From Taeniopygia guttata (lineage: Eukaryota > Chordata > Aves > Passeriformes > Estrildidae), in NCBI RefSeq assembly GCF_048771995.1, contig NC_133043.1:5945001-6009000 (forward strand): 64,000 bases of DNA, in the 5' to 3' direction. The position numbers and the translations under genes are program-made. The notes under the pieces are model-generated. The model worked only from the letters and a program-made list of their open reading frames with translations, had not been told where the DNA came from and did not search any database. Below are positions 1-38,459 of the stretch, piece by piece (position 1 is the stretch's first letter; the number at the start of each line of letters is the position of its first letter).

Positions 1-10809
<10,809 letters not shown>

Positions 10810-10940
10810 GAATGTCACAAGGCACAAAAGTGACCTGAGGGCTTCACAAAATGTGAACCTCTTGGTCACTTTCCTTCTGCCATGAGCCTTTGTACCCACC
10901 TCAGTGTCTAGTGAATAAAGACTGTAGTAGATTCCTCTGC
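10810..10940 (+). promoter_or_regulatory. Gene A 3' UTR and poly(A) signal
   Basis: The UTR is contiguous with exon 40 and has AATAAA at 10914-10919, about 105 nt after the stop. The cleavage site is estimated, not seen. A stretch close to AAAGTGACCTGAGGGCT just after the stop is shared with the UTRs of B and C, so the UTR is paralog-conserved and compact. Confidence 0.8.
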
Positions 10941-12040
10941 ATACACACTATGGCCAGTGGTTTTGTTCTCAGGGTTTTGTTCTCCTCTAGAAATTGCATT
11001 GCAGAAGAAGTTTCCTTACTTTTTCTCTCTAGGACAAGGGAAAAGCTGGTGCCAGTGCTGGATCGAGGATTTGCAAACTTAGAGGCTGGCCACTGCTGTG
11101 GAGACTCCTGAAAATCCAGCCTGTGCTCTCTCTTGTCTCCAGCAGCTCTTTGTACAGCTCCTGCCTTTACATCCTCCTAATGCTTCTCCCACTGTCCTTT
11201 CAGCACAGCCTTTTCCCCATGGGAGAGTCAAGAGAGGGTCCTTTTGCTTTTTCCTTTTCTTACTCTTGTTTGCACTGTTGGCCCTCAAAACCATAAACAT
11301 CAATCCCTGAGAGAGTCATCAGAAGCTGCAGTGCACTGCAGTGTGGAGGACTGACAGTTCCTTGACAGAGATTATTTCAGTCACAAAGAGCACGGTTACA
11401 AGACACCCATAGTGTCCCTTCATTGTGCCATCTCCCTCACCCTAGATTTCCTCAGCTGCTGCCAGTTTCTCTTGAGTGGGCAAACAGCTAAGCCTGCGTG
11501 TGGCCATACTGGAAGGACTATCAGGACCGTCCCTTAGTGCCCAGCTCTTGCTCACCCCATGGCTCCAACACACCTCCTCACTGCACTGAAAGAGAGAGCA
11601 CTCAGCTTTGGAGGATTTTCCTAGACACCTCAAAGGTCATGGGGCTCTGTGTACACACTGAATCAAACAGGTTAGGGGTAGCTGAGGGCTATGAAGTTAA
11701 TTTAGAAATCCTTTCAGCAATATCAACTCATGAAATTGCTCCCACCATTGTAGCTATGTCCCTTTCTGAAGCTGTCACATTTTGCAAAAGTCCTTGATGC
11801 AGACCAGTGAGGAGTCAATGAGCCCTACTGTCACATGAGACACCTGGAGAGTTTCTTTGATGATTTGTCCAAATGCACTGTCCCAAAGGATACCAATGGG
11901 GAATGACTTGCATGTCACTGAAGAAGCACCTCACTCATTGTGGGTGTGACTGTGTCTGCTCTGACCTACTATAGCCTACTTTAGATTTTTTGTAAAAAAC
12001 AGCTGCTTCTTCCTCCAGCTTTCTGCCGTTTCTCTTGCAT
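10941..12040. other. Intergenic A-B, first part: nothing recognised
   Basis: No gene, RNA gene or known repeat is recognisable. Short open frames exist but have no coding character or splice context. Confidence 0.5.
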
Positions 12041-13404
12041 ACACCCTCTGGTACCCCTCTCACACTCATGGGTGTGGTTGAGAATAAAGCAGGAGGCCCC
12101 ATGCCCTGAGCTCAGGGATGGGTCCGCACCCTCAGGCAGGACCTGCCCTGAGCACAGCTGGGCACTGCTGATGGCACTGAGGGCTGGCCCTGCACCCCCA
12201 GCAAACTCACAGCTCCCTCTGCCCTCTCCTGTGCTCCAAGGCCACACCAAACTGCCCCTCAGCCTCCACAAGAGCCATGGCTGAAGGAGGGCACAAGGCT
12301 GAAAGGAGCTTTGGAGGAGGCCCATGGCAGGAGGATCAGCCCCTCACGTGTCTCCTTTCATGCTCAATGTCAAAAGCCCAAAATAGCCCCACTCTCCTAA
12401 GACTCCTGTGCGGGGTCGTGCCTGTTTGTGGGGATGATCTGCTTCCACTAATAGCGCCTGAAGACATTCCTGGGCGGGTAGGCTGCCTTCTGTGTGGCAG
12501 GGCAACGTGCTGCCCTGGAGGAGCTGGACACGTGTGCTGTAGCCCAAGGCAGCAGCTGCTATTCTTACCCCAGAGAGACTCACTGCAGCCCAGCTCCACT
12601 GCCAGCTGAAAGGTTAAACGTCAGAATGGGGCCCGAGTGTGCTCTCCCTGCTCAGAGCCTGAATCCAGAGTGTTCCCCTTTGGAGCCCATGCAACGACCC
12701 TGTGCCAGCCCAGTGCCATGGCCATTCCCTGCTGGGATGTGCTGTCCTGTGGGCAACACAGCAGCTGCCCAGGTACTTCCAGCAGTCAGTCAGGGCTCCT
12801 TGGGGTGTGTGGGGCTCTCTCATTTTAACCAGCAAATGGAAAAGAGAGGAACGGGTGCAGCTCTGAAAGTGCAGCTGCCATCCTGGAGTCTCTGTCTGGT
12901 GAGGATGAAGGCAGAGGCAGGGTTTGTTCTGAGGTCCAGCAGTGCTTCAGGGGCCATCCATGTCCCTTTGCTCAGGCTGTGCTTTCCCATCCCTCGTTTA
13001 GGGAAGGCTCCAGGGCTGTACAGCTGAGGTCCCTCAGGAGCCCCAGGAGAGTCAGTGCTGCAGGAGAAGCCGTGACGGGGCTGGTGGCTCTGACACGATG
13101 GTTATGGAGACTCAGCCCTGCCTGCACCTTGACTCCCCCGGCCCTCTGGAGAGCTCAGGAAAGCTGTGTCCCAGCCAGGTACAGTCACTATGGGGCCTCA
13201 GGCAAAGGACACTGAGCCCAGGACATCAGTGGGATGGTGGCTGTGCCTTCCCCCTCAGGCCTTAGCTGTTGCTCTGACAGCACAGGTGGCACCAGCTTTC
13301 TCCTCAGCTTGGGCCTTGTCACCTGAGACCAAGTTCCTTTAGGATCCTTGGCAGGAAGCCGACAGCATTAATCCTGGTGAGGGGAGCTGGGGGTGCCGCT
13401 CCAC
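12041..13404. other. GC-rich intergenic stretch between genes A and B
   Basis: Base composition rises clearly against the AT-rich surroundings, but CpG remains sparse. A 177-codon open frame (12494-13027, +) and several overlapping frames on both strands exist. They lack a recognisable domain, and long open frames are expected by chance in GC-rich DNA. It could be a regulatory region, an old repeat or an unrecognised non-coding RNA. Nothing in the sequence decides. Confidence 0.35.
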
Positions 13405-13565
13405 GGCCCCATCAGGCTCCTGTCAGTCACAGGGAGCTCCCGGGGCAGCAGCTGAGCCGGCCCTCTGCTCCAGGCCCCAGGGCCAGGGGATGGCAGCCTG
13501 GAGCCATCCAGGGCACCTGCTCTGGGCCCTGCTCCTCTGCACACCAGCAATGAGGTCTCATTGAA
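13405..13565. repeat. 161-bp repeat, copy 1
   Basis: This block, from GGCCCCATCAGGCTCC to GGTCTCATTGAA, is identical base for base by eye to 59771-59931, 46 kb away. Both copies run directly into units of the same 47-bp minisatellite, while the sequence upstream of the two copies differs. It therefore behaves as a mobile or dispersed unit joined to the minisatellite. No known family is recognised. Confidence 0.85.
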
Positions 13566-13678
13566 CCCTGGGTGCTTCAAATCTGCTTAAACTGCCTGGG
13601 CTATCTCATTGAAACCTGGGAATTTACCACTGCTGAAACTGCCTGGCCCATCTCATTTAAACCTGGGGGCTTCAGGGT
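13540..13678. repeat. 47-bp minisatellite, short copy (about 2.5 units)
   Basis: Diverged units built around CTCATTGAAACCTGGG and CTGAAACTGCCTGGCC follow copy 1 of the 161-bp repeat. They are the same unit that forms a longer array at 59932-60255. Confidence 0.75.
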
Positions 13679-13681
13679 GTT

Positions 13682-13730
13682 GTTTTGTTTGTTTGTTTGT
13701 TTCTTTCTTTCTTTCTTTCTTTCTTTCTTT
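13682..13730. repeat. (TTTG)n-(TTTC)n compound microsatellite
   Basis: Tetranucleotide repeat directly after the minisatellite: five TTTG-type units and then about seven TTTC units. Confidence 0.9.
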
Positions 13731-13732
13731 TG

Positions 13733-16700
13733 CAGGGCTTTTTTAGGATTCTTACAACTCACCATAATTTTCAGTCTAAGCTAATCATTTCAAACAAGGT
13801 GTGCTCTTCTTAAAGCTGTCTTTAGATGGATTGTTCTAGTCCTACATGTTCTCCTGGGAATTACAGCACAACTTTATTGAAAATCCATATGACAGTATTA
13901 GGACACATGTAGAACACTGAAGAGAAACCAAAGTTTTACTCTTCTTAATGTGTAGCCTCTCAAAACTGAAAGCAAATTTGGAGAACCCTCTTCTTCCAGT
14001 GTAAATAATGAATATGGGAATTACCAATACAAAACATCTGGTATCAATACTGCAAACTTTTTCTGCACTTGAAAATGCCTAGTACAATTTGGGTTTAATG
14101 TTCTGATGTCCTTCTTGTTTTATGAAGAAAAGTGGTAAGCATTTCTTACATTATTGCAACATTCACTTAGAGGAAAGAAAAGGCTAGTTGTGCAAATCTA
14201 AGCAAATTTATTTCCATAGTGTAGCCTCTCTCTTCTTTTCTTCTAATGCAGTCAACAGAGAAACAAGCCAATTAGTCAAGCTAATTTTATTTCATTTTGC
14301 TGTGCTCATTTCTTCTCTTTCCATGACATTGTCCAGCTCCTTTTCCTTCTCTTTCCATTGCCATCAGAGCCTGTCCACCTCACTCACCTGTTTGGTAACT
14401 GAAGATTTTCAGCTACTCTGGCATGTGATGGAAAGGGCATCCTGAATGTCACCTCTTCATCCAAACCTGCTGCTCATGTTTCTTTCTCTGACATATGCTG
14501 TGAAGATGAGAGGAATTTGAGTAACCATAGAAATCTCACGCACACAGAAGGCAGTTTATCATTAAGTCTAAAAATTCTGTGAGTCAACTGTCTCTAATCT
14601 CTGTCTGGTTTTGCCCTTGCTCTTCACTTTTCTTTGCAAGACTTACTTTTCCTCAGTGGGTACTTAGGTCTCACCAAGCAAAATAAAGACATTCCTAGGT
14701 TTAAAATGTACCGTTGAAACTTCAGAAATCCAGTATGTTTTCCCTGCTGTGAGATCAGCTAATAACTGTATCAAACATTGCAGAAATTAGTCTCCAAAGG
14801 AAGGGGCAGATCAGAAGAGCACAAAGCCATCTCAGTCCATTCACAGCTCCCCTGAGATACAAGGATGTTCTAAGCAGTGCAGGCACAAAGATCAGCTCTC
14901 TCATGTTCTGTTCTTGCAAAGGCCAAGCCAGTAACTGGCCCAAAGTACCTCACCAGGTTAGTTAATCTCTTCTTTGTTAGGCTCATCACTAGTTTTTTGC
15001 TAGACATAATCCCCACCCGTTTTTCTATCCATCCATTTTAGCACTACTCATCTGGAATGATAGCTCAAGTCTCTGATGGACTCATTTTACCCAGATTAAA
15101 TATGCCAAAACCAGAGAAAGTATTCAACATATTTAATTTAATTCAATGCAATACCCATATTTCAATAGAAATTCAATGTGAAATTAATTCTTACCATCTC
15201 CAGGGTCCAGTGTTCAGTCACATCTTAGCAAAAGTGTCACAGTGAGAAGCTTGCACCAGAGAATTAATGTTCTGGCATTTCTCCTTGTTTCATGCCAGCA
15301 TTCCTGAGAGGTCTTATTTTACCCAGGGATCTTCAGTATGAGGCTACACATTCCTTATCAGTCATTAAGGATCTGCAGACAAAAAGGTCCCTCCTGGAAT
15401 GTTTTATAAATATTAACAGCATAGCTGAGAAAAGCATTTGCAAGCTGCAAATCCCATTGCATTTGCAACCTGCAATTCCCATTGGAAATTTTTCTTCTAG
15501 ATTAATGTAAAACTGACATGAAGCAGTAAAAAATGCTGAACATCTTCAATTTTTTAACAAGAAAACTGGGTGCTTATCTTTGCATTTTGGATCAAGTCAG
15601 TATATGAGACAAGGTCTTTTCTTTCATGTTGATAATTTCATTCCTACATCTAAAGGCTTCTCATTAAAAGATAAACTATTCTAGTAACTCTGTCTATTTT
15701 CCAAATCTATGTGAAATTAACCTTTTTTTTGGCAACAATAAGTATGTATATGTATTCCTGATGTAGCATTTGGATTAATTTTGTTTTCTTGGCTCAGCCT
15801 GCTGAAACTAAGCAATTTCTAAAACGAGAAGGGAGAGAATGAATTAGAAGGATTTCATGACAATTCTTGATTTTCATTTCCAAAGTATGAAGCTCCTCTT
15901 GAGATTTTTGCTGTTTGAGACTGAAAAAGAAATGCTGAAAAGTGTTAACACAGTCTAAAACGAATGATGTTGTAGTGAGTTTGTCTCTTGGATTCCTATA
16001 GGAGTGACAGCAGAGCTCAAGCCCTTTCTATTCCAGCAAAATTTCTGCTGCATCAACTTCTCATTTACAATGCACCCACATTATTGCATCTTCTCTCTCC
16101 ACTGCCTGTCCCTCCTCTTTTTACATCCTCTATCCTGCATTACCCCTTCTCGGTTTCCCCACTGATGAGTGCTCCCATTCTTCTCACCCTCACCCACCTG
16201 ACCTCAACATGTCCTTGGAGGTGTGTCCCTTGCGGTGTGCACGAGCCCCTGCCCGGGCACAGGCTGGGACAGGCTCACACACTGCTCCTCTGCTCTCCCA
16301 GCTGTGTCTGGGCTTAGTTTACATGGGCCATGGTCTGCCAGAGAAACAGCACATCCATGCAGATCCTGCTCATTCCTGGTCCCTCCCATGGCCCTGAGCA
16401 CCTCCCAGTTCCTGGTCAGGGCATCAGGGACTCCAGTTACCTGAGGAGGAGCTGCAATGTCCTGTCCCCAGGCACCAGGAGACACTGCTGTTTGTGTAGG
16501 GCACCTGAGCCTGCTCTCCAGGTCCTTGACCCACAGCAGGAGGTTTTCTACTGGAGCCTAAGCTGAGCATCTCTGAGCTCTGTCCAGCCTCTCAGGGCTT
16601 GCTAGCAGGAGTTGTTTGCTTTATCCTGTGAGTTTAATGTTGTTAGGGAAATAAGTCACTTGGAGTCATGATTTTAATCTTCATCTGGTGGTGATAGTAA

Positions 16701-19384
16701 TTACTTATCAAGAAATAGTTTCACTCTGCAATGCATCTTGTTACCCACCCTGAATCTCTACTGCAGCTTTCCCATGCCATGCCATTCTGTAAGCAGTAAA
16801 ACTTCACAAGGCCTAGATCAGAGGACATGTCCATCATAGAAGCATAATCAGTGTTACATTGGAAATCTACTGATGCTTATTGACTTGAATGAATTATCCC
16901 CAAAGATATAGTCAGCTGGAAATAAATGTCATAGAAGCCAATCTTCAGGAAAAGTTTCTGGACTCAAAACGTCCCAGTCACAATCCCAGTGAGGCATGAT
17001 GCTACCTAACAAGTGAAAGTTTCTTTATGAATCTATAAATGAGCACTTCTTCATCTATTGTCCACTGAGTGGATGTCCTACTGGATAAACAAACATCCTG
17101 AAGAAATGTCTAAAATTTCATATTGTACTGAGAAACGTGAAAAAGTAGAAACTAATGAGGCTGCAGGAGATAGTTGATGAGCAGATAAAAATTACAAATT
17201 GAACATAATTTCACTGCTGCACCATAGTGAAAGGGGAAATGGGACCTCAGTTTATTTTCACAGTGGACTCCGCTGGCTCTCACAGGGTAATCTGTTTTTT
17301 AATAAGATTCAACCTAGACAGGATGAAAAGGCCTTCCTTCCAAATATGAGAAGTCAGTAGGGCTAATTTTCAATCAGTTTTTTCAAGCTGCATAACAGAA
17401 TGAATGAGAATTATATGAAGAACTGATCACTCTTTTTCTAGGTTTATTTTTGGCAATAGGTTCTGACACCAGAACAAGAACCATGAGGCTTCTTCCACTG
17501 AAGAAAGTCATTGATAAAAGTATTGAAACATGGATAAAAATAATGAAGAAAATATCACTCTTCCAGGCTATGAAAAAGTTTCCCACACTAGAATGTTATA
17601 AATTCTAGTCTTCAGTTAACAATGCAAATCTAAAAACTGTGAGAGTATGCCAGGCCATAGGCTGTAAATCTGTGCATGTACATACTTGTACTTGTTGCTA
17701 AGTATTCTCTCTCCCTCTGCCTGCTAACACAGAGTCTGAGATAGAAGAAGTCATATCCTAAGGGCTGGCAGACAGCGAGTCAGCTGCTTGATGTCTTTCT
17801 CAAGACGGTTCTATTTTCAGCATGCTTCAGTCTCTTCTTCATGGGAAATGTCAGCACTGCAATGCTTTGCCCACCCCACGTTGCTGAGCAGGATATTCTG
17901 TGTCCAGGGTCTGTGCTCACTCTCCCTCTCCTCGTTTTGAGTGTGCCATGCTTTGCTCTCAGCTGGATCAGAGTCCAGCCCTGCAGTGACAGTAGCAGAA
18001 CTGGGAGACAGTGGTGGGCAGGATCTATTTAATTTTTCTTTTAGTGTTAAGGCATTGCTGCTGCTTTCAGCACACCCTTTCCTAAGGACTAGCAGCCCAA
18101 CAGCTCCCTGGCCACGTGCCTCACTCTTGCCTGTTGCAAGGCTGGGTCCACATCCTGCACAGCACAACAGAAAAAAAGCCCCAGAAGTGCTCTGCTGAGT
18201 AGACTGTCTTTGTCATTTGCCACTGGGAAAGCAAAGATTTTCAGTTCCAAATGTGAGGGGAGAGAACCCCCAGCTGTCACCTTAGGAGAAGCATCAGACA
18301 TCCCTCACTCTTCTCTCATTGTCTCAAGTAAGGGTTGTTACATACTTCCTCTGTCTGAATTCTATAAATCATAAATTTCATCTTTTTGCTCAAAGCAAAG
18401 CACTTCCTTATTTTTACAGATCTGGGGATGCTGTGATTTTTAGCTGCTAAAATCTTATATGGTACAAGTAAAAAACACAATAATTTGCAACTAATTTTTC
18501 ATTTTTAGTGACATGCAGAATGTCTTTTATATCTTATCTTTCAGGGAAAGTTAATTTAATATCTTTTAAATATAATATTCATTCATATTTATAATTATAA
18601 TATCTTTTTATCTATTGGTATGTATCTCAAGATTCTGGAAATCACCTCAAGTGATTCTGGAATTCATCTCAGCTCTATACATGAGCTGAATTTCAAGAGT
18701 TGATATATTGTCTATATGTGAGCTACAACAGGTTTCTGTTTTCCATTTTCTGTAAAATCACCTTGGATTTAGTTACAATGGATTGCAGGTTTTTGCCAGT
18801 CAGCACAGAAAATCCTTAGCACCTAACATGTTAATAAAGAAATCAGTTTTGAGAAATACTTTTTTTTTCAGACAGGACAAAAGCTATTAGTTCATAATGT
18901 GAAAACAATATTTCCTTCAGTATATATAAAACTGATTGTCTGACCCCTGGCCTCTATTACTAAATGATACTCCTTCAGTTTGCTTTTTGATGAGATACTT
19001 TCATGCATTTTACATTTTGATAGGCAGGGTTTTGACAAGGTTTTTAGAAGACAAAGTCTCTCTAGTTTCATATATAGTCATGATCTAAGAAAGCTCTTAT
19101 ATTCCAAAGGCCATGGTCTGTACTGCCATTATAAGAAGTCTATATATCACAGAGCCAAGTCTAGAGAAGAAGTTGAGTTATAATCTTAATAAATTTTTAA
19201 AGTGAAATTATTAAAATAAGTAATTTGGTTTAAAATTTAATTAAAATATCCAAGGAATGTTTTCTTACTGATAACTACGTTCAGAAAAATACCACTATTG
19301 GCTTTTGTAGCTTTTCTGTATTCAGTTGTTGTGTCACTGGATTGAAAGGTTTGCAATCAAGAATTTTGGTCATTAATGGTAATT
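13733..19384. other. Intergenic A-B, central part: nothing recognised
   Basis: About 5.6 kb without recognisable genes, RNA genes or repeats. It is mostly AT-rich, with a mildly GC-rich patch near 16200-16560. Distal enhancers for genes A or B could lie here, but none can be shown by reading. Confidence 0.45.
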
Positions 19385-19404
19385 CACACACACACACACA
19401 CACA
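19385..19404. repeat. (CA)10 microsatellite
   Basis: Ten uninterrupted CA units, followed by an imperfect extension (TAAACACACAT). Confidence 0.9.
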
Positions 19405-19629
19405 TAAACACACATCAAATTCCAATACTTGTCAAATGATCGATTTTTTCTTTGTGTCTCTTGTGTTTCAGTTGCTGACAAGGCAGCCTGCGTGATGGTT
19501 CTGTGCTCAGCAGACCTGCTTTGACCCTGTGCTGTTCTTGAGTCAAAGCTAGGAATGAATTAGTTACCAAACCAGTGGATTGTCTTATGGGAATTAGGGC
19601 AATCTCCTCTAACAAGGAGATGTGGCTGA

Positions 19630-20590
19630 CAGCCCAGATGAAGCACCTCTCTATCAGTGCAGAAATGTGGGCAACAGACAGAAGGAGCTGCTAGCCACTG
19701 CCCAGACAGGCACTATGGCCTGATTGCTAGCACAGAAACTTGTTGGGATGGATTGCATGGCTGACATGTGCTGTGACTGACAGTCATAAAATATTTGGAA
19801 GGGAGATTCAAGGAAGGAGAGATGAAGGAGTTTCCCTGGTGAGATGCATCCCCAGATCCTGAACGAACTGACTAAGCCACTATCCATCACACCTGACAAA
19901 TCGTGGTTGTCTGATGAAGTTCCACTGACAGAAAAATCTGTTTCCCTGGTGAGATGCATCCCCAAATCCTGAGGGAACTGGCTAAGCCACTATCCATCAT
20001 ACCTGACACATCGTGGTTGTCTGATGAAGTTCCATTGACAGAAAAATCCCCATTTTTAAAAGGGGCAAAAGAAAGATGCAGGGAACTACAGGCTGGTCTG
20101 TTTCACCTCTCTGCATGGCAAGATCATGGAGCAGATCCTTCTGGAAAATATGCTGTGGTACATTGGCTGGATGATCACACCCCAAGAGTTGTCATCAGTG
20201 GCTTGAAATTCAGGTGGAGACCAGTAACAAGTTGTGTCCCCTGGCAGGTTGTTTTGAAACCAGCATTATTTAATACATTTTTCAAGAACATGCACAGTGG
20301 GATTGAGGGCACAGTCAGCAAGTTTGCTGATAACACCAAGCCACGTGCCGCAGTCAATGCACTGAAGGGAAGATAGATTCTGGTTGGATATAAAAGTGAC
20401 ATGTTTTATGAAGAGGCCAGTGAGACACAGTCCCCAGAATAAGGGAATGCCCCTGGAATCATTGGAAATGTGCATCAAAGGTTGAATGGGGATTTGAGCA
20501 ACCTGATCTAGTCAAAATTCCTACCCACAGCAGTGGTGCTGCACTAGATGATTCTTTTAAGGTTTCTTCCAACCCAAACCATTCTCTGAT
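19630..20590 (+). mobile_element. CR1 LINE remnant upstream of gene B
   Basis: Pieces of a CR1 retrotransposon lie in sense order. First comes the end of the endonuclease region (around CACAGAAACTTGTTGGGATGG, 19730-19760), then reverse-transcriptase segments (19850-20350, including GCAAGTTTGCTGATAACACCAAGC), then the typical CR1 3' end (GCACTAGATGATTCTTTTAAGG, AACCCAAACCATTCTCTGATT). Large internal deletions and stops make it inactive. The 3' end and the sequence after it match 39010-39620 upstream of gene C, so the insertion predates the B/C duplication. Confidence 0.85.
19831..20050 (+). repeat. 110-bp tandem duplication inside the CR1
   Basis: Two adjacent 110-bp units start TTTCCCTGGTGAGATGCATC at 19831 and 19941. 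They differ at only about eight positions. The duplicated segment is CR1 reverse-transcriptase coding sequence, so it arose after insertion. Confidence 0.9.
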
Positions 20591-20945
20591 TTGTCCTCTG
20601 AGTTCTGTATGTCTGTGGAAGTCAGAGATTGTGCAGACACAGGACTTGTGATGCCCCCCCGCACTCACTGTTTTACACAGGTTTCTGAGCTCCTCCAGTT
20701 CAGGGCAGAGGTTATTTCCACCAGATTCCCCCTGCCCTGCACAGGGACCCCAGGGCTGAGCTCTGGCTTTGAGCTCCAGAGAGTTGCATGCTCATCCTTG
20801 GAACAAGCTTTTCGTGCCCACGCCTGTGCTTGATGTTGGATATGTCCTTGGATCACATTTACTGACCTTGCCCCTGTGCTCTTCATTCAGCTTTACCCAC
20901 TGAGCTCTTTTAATAATCAGAATGGCAATGACCAGGAGAAGAGCT
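20591..20945. repeat. B/C-shared upstream block, copy B
   Basis: This non-repetitive sequence after the CR1 aligns closely with 39251-39605 upstream of gene C, with few mismatches and small indels. It marks the intergenic part of the duplicated unit. It has no coding character. Confidence 0.8.
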
Positions 20946-21370
20946 TGTTTAAATGAGCTTCAGTGACAGTGATATTTGTGATGCAAGGGAAATGCTGGAC
21001 TGAGGATGTATCAGGGTAACACCACAGTCATGCAATAAAAATCTGCCTTGAGTACATGGACCAGTGGAAATGCAGCAGTATATTTCACTGGTCCTACATC
21101 CAAATTTTCCAAATGCCTAGACTAACTGAACTTCTGTCCTTATGTCTCTAGACAAATTATTTATAGTGAATACATTCACAGCATTGGTAAGATACAAAAC
21201 ATTTCTAAATATATCATATTAAATCAAATGACTATGTCCTTAGTTCAGTTTGCCAGACAATGCTTTGCCAAAGAATGCTTGCCAAAAAATGTTTTGACTG
21301 AAAAAAGGGGAAGAATCCAGAGCACCTGCCAAACAGACTCTATAAAAGAGTCTTTGCAGTGCTCTGCTCT
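20946..21370 (+). promoter_or_regulatory. Gene B proximal promoter
   Basis: In order: a MEF2-type site TTATTTATAG at 21157-21166; three TTTGCCA-type motifs at 21248-21284; an E-box CACCTG at 21323-21328; and TATAAAAG at 21341-21348. The E-box lies 18 bp, and the MEF2 site 184 bp, upstream of TATA. In gene C the distances are 18 and 182 bp. E-boxes and MEF2 sites are the classic inputs of MyoD-family and MEF2 factors on muscle promoters. Binding here is inferred, not shown. Confidence 0.75.
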
Positions 21371-21391
21371 GTCTTCTCAAAAAGTTTCAAG
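21371..21391 (+). other. Gene B exon 1 (non-coding, start estimated)
   Basis: A consensus donor CAAG|GTAAGT lies at 21391/21392. The start is placed about 30 nt after TATA and is an estimate. A second untranslated exon inside the following 456-nt intron cannot be excluded. Confidence 0.6.
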
Positions 21392-21886
21392 GTAAGTGCA
21401 CTGCATCTAGCTATTAGGTGTTTCCATTATTGCATATTATGCATATATATTTTTCCTTTAAAAGTGGTTTCCAACTAAGTCTTTCCATCTGCTTTTAAGG
21501 CTATAGTATTTCTTCTATCTATACTTTTAAATTATTTTATACTAGAATGAAAAGGTTCCTTTAATATATTTCATAATCTCAAATATGACACAAGAATCCA
21601 TAAAGCCAAAGTAAAATCTGTACAGTTCCATAAGATACACAAAAAATTTTTACAAGGTTATTATATATTATTTAAGGATGAAACAATATTTTTCTCTTCT
21701 GGGTTTAAATAATTAAACACAAGGAAGGCAACTTTTGGTAGTTTTAGCAATTCTAGTAGGTGCCCAATTTTAAAGCATTAGAAAAGCTGTCCTTGCAAGC
21801 AAGGTACATTAATGATCTATTAATGTTACATTTCTTTTCTTCCACAGGGTTCTTTGCTGCTGATGTGCCTTCAGTAAAGTGCAGAC

Positions 21887-37174
<15,288 letters not shown>

Positions 37175-37305
37175 GGCTGTCCTGCAGCATCAAAGTGACC
37201 TGAGGGCTGCACAAAGTGTGAACCCTTTGTCACTTCCTTCTTTCTGCATTTTTTGTTTTCAACCGTTTTAGTGTTTAGAAAATAAATACCATAGATTCCT
37301 TTGTG
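37175..37305 (+). promoter_or_regulatory. Gene B 3' UTR and poly(A) signal
   Basis: AATAAA lies at 37281-37286, about 107 nt after the stop. The UTR shares the AAAGTGACCTGAGGGCTGCACAAA-type segment with A and C. The end is estimated at 15-25 nt past the signal. Confidence 0.8.
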
Positions 37306-38459
37306 TGCATACCATGAGCAGTACTTTTCATTTCTTTCTGTTTTTTTTGGCTAGACCTTTATTACCATTTTTGGTAGTTTTTTGCACAGTTTTGTCTTAA
37401 AATCTCTGCGTACCTATGTCACAATGCAGCCTTTTTGTCATCTAGTTCTGACTACTTATCCCTTCTTTTTTTCTTAGTGACTGAGGTGTGACTAGAGAAA
37501 TAACACCACATGAAGAGAAATCAAGGACAATAATTGCTGATTGTGACTCCTGCAAGTTCTTCCTACTGGTATACCCCAGACAATATCTTATATTATATTT
37601 ACCCTTATGGCACCTGAGCACTTTCCAGGTTGTAGTTGTCAGGTGTGAGATGCTCCTTTTGCTGGCCTCTGAGAGTGATTTATAGACTAGTAATAACCCA
37701 AAGAGTTTATGGGTTTATGAAGCTGACAGAAATGAGTCTTTAGTCTCCACTATTTTTTCTTCTTGAATATAATTAGAAGACCATGAAGAGTATCTTATCC
37801 CCTTGAATTAAAACTGGAGAAAGTTGATGACAGTTCTGTGAGAATTCCTTTAGTTCCTATAAATTAGATCAGTGTCTACAAAAGCTGAGTTTCTGCCACA
37901 CTACTTTCTGAAACGCTGCCCTGTCTTGGGGAATTTTTCTTTCATGATGAGAAGATCAGTTGTTTGATGTGGTGTTTTCCCTACTGGTGTTGTAGAAACT
38001 CAAAACCCACACCAGGAGCTTCTCTCACTACCCTATGGCAAGAGAGGTCAGAGAAGACAGCAGGGAAGAGACAGCTTGTAGTAGTCCAGTAGTGAAAGGA
38101 AAACACTTCATTAGAAGCTGTAATTTCATTAGTAGATATTTGGATGAATGATTTTCCATTCAATGTGCAAAGCTGGGCAATTAAATGGCAGATTCTGAGC
38201 CTGAGCAAAGATCCACATAAACTGACAATGAAGACTTGAGTGCAGAGGGGGAAAGTTACCATTTTCATTCCCAGGCCCTGACTCCTAGGGCAGAGTACGC
38301 TGAATTCCCAGGGAGCGTTGGACCAAGCACATGTAACACCTCCAGGGAAATAGCTCGTATGGGGAACTGAGGACAGGTAGTTTATGTCCTTCCAAAAGGA
38401 GCAATCTGTTAAATTGCAGTCAGCCTTATTATGAAAAAAAACGAAACTTTGAGAGGATA
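37306..38459. other. Intergenic B-C, first part: nothing recognised
   Basis: AT-rich sequence with no gene, RNA gene or repeat that I can identify. Confidence 0.45.

Noticed and set aside
12494..13027. 177-codon open frame as a gene between A and B
   Set aside because: It has no recognisable domain, low-complexity Pro/Ser/Cys-rich composition, no promoter or splice context, and lies in GC-rich DNA where open frames arise by chance.
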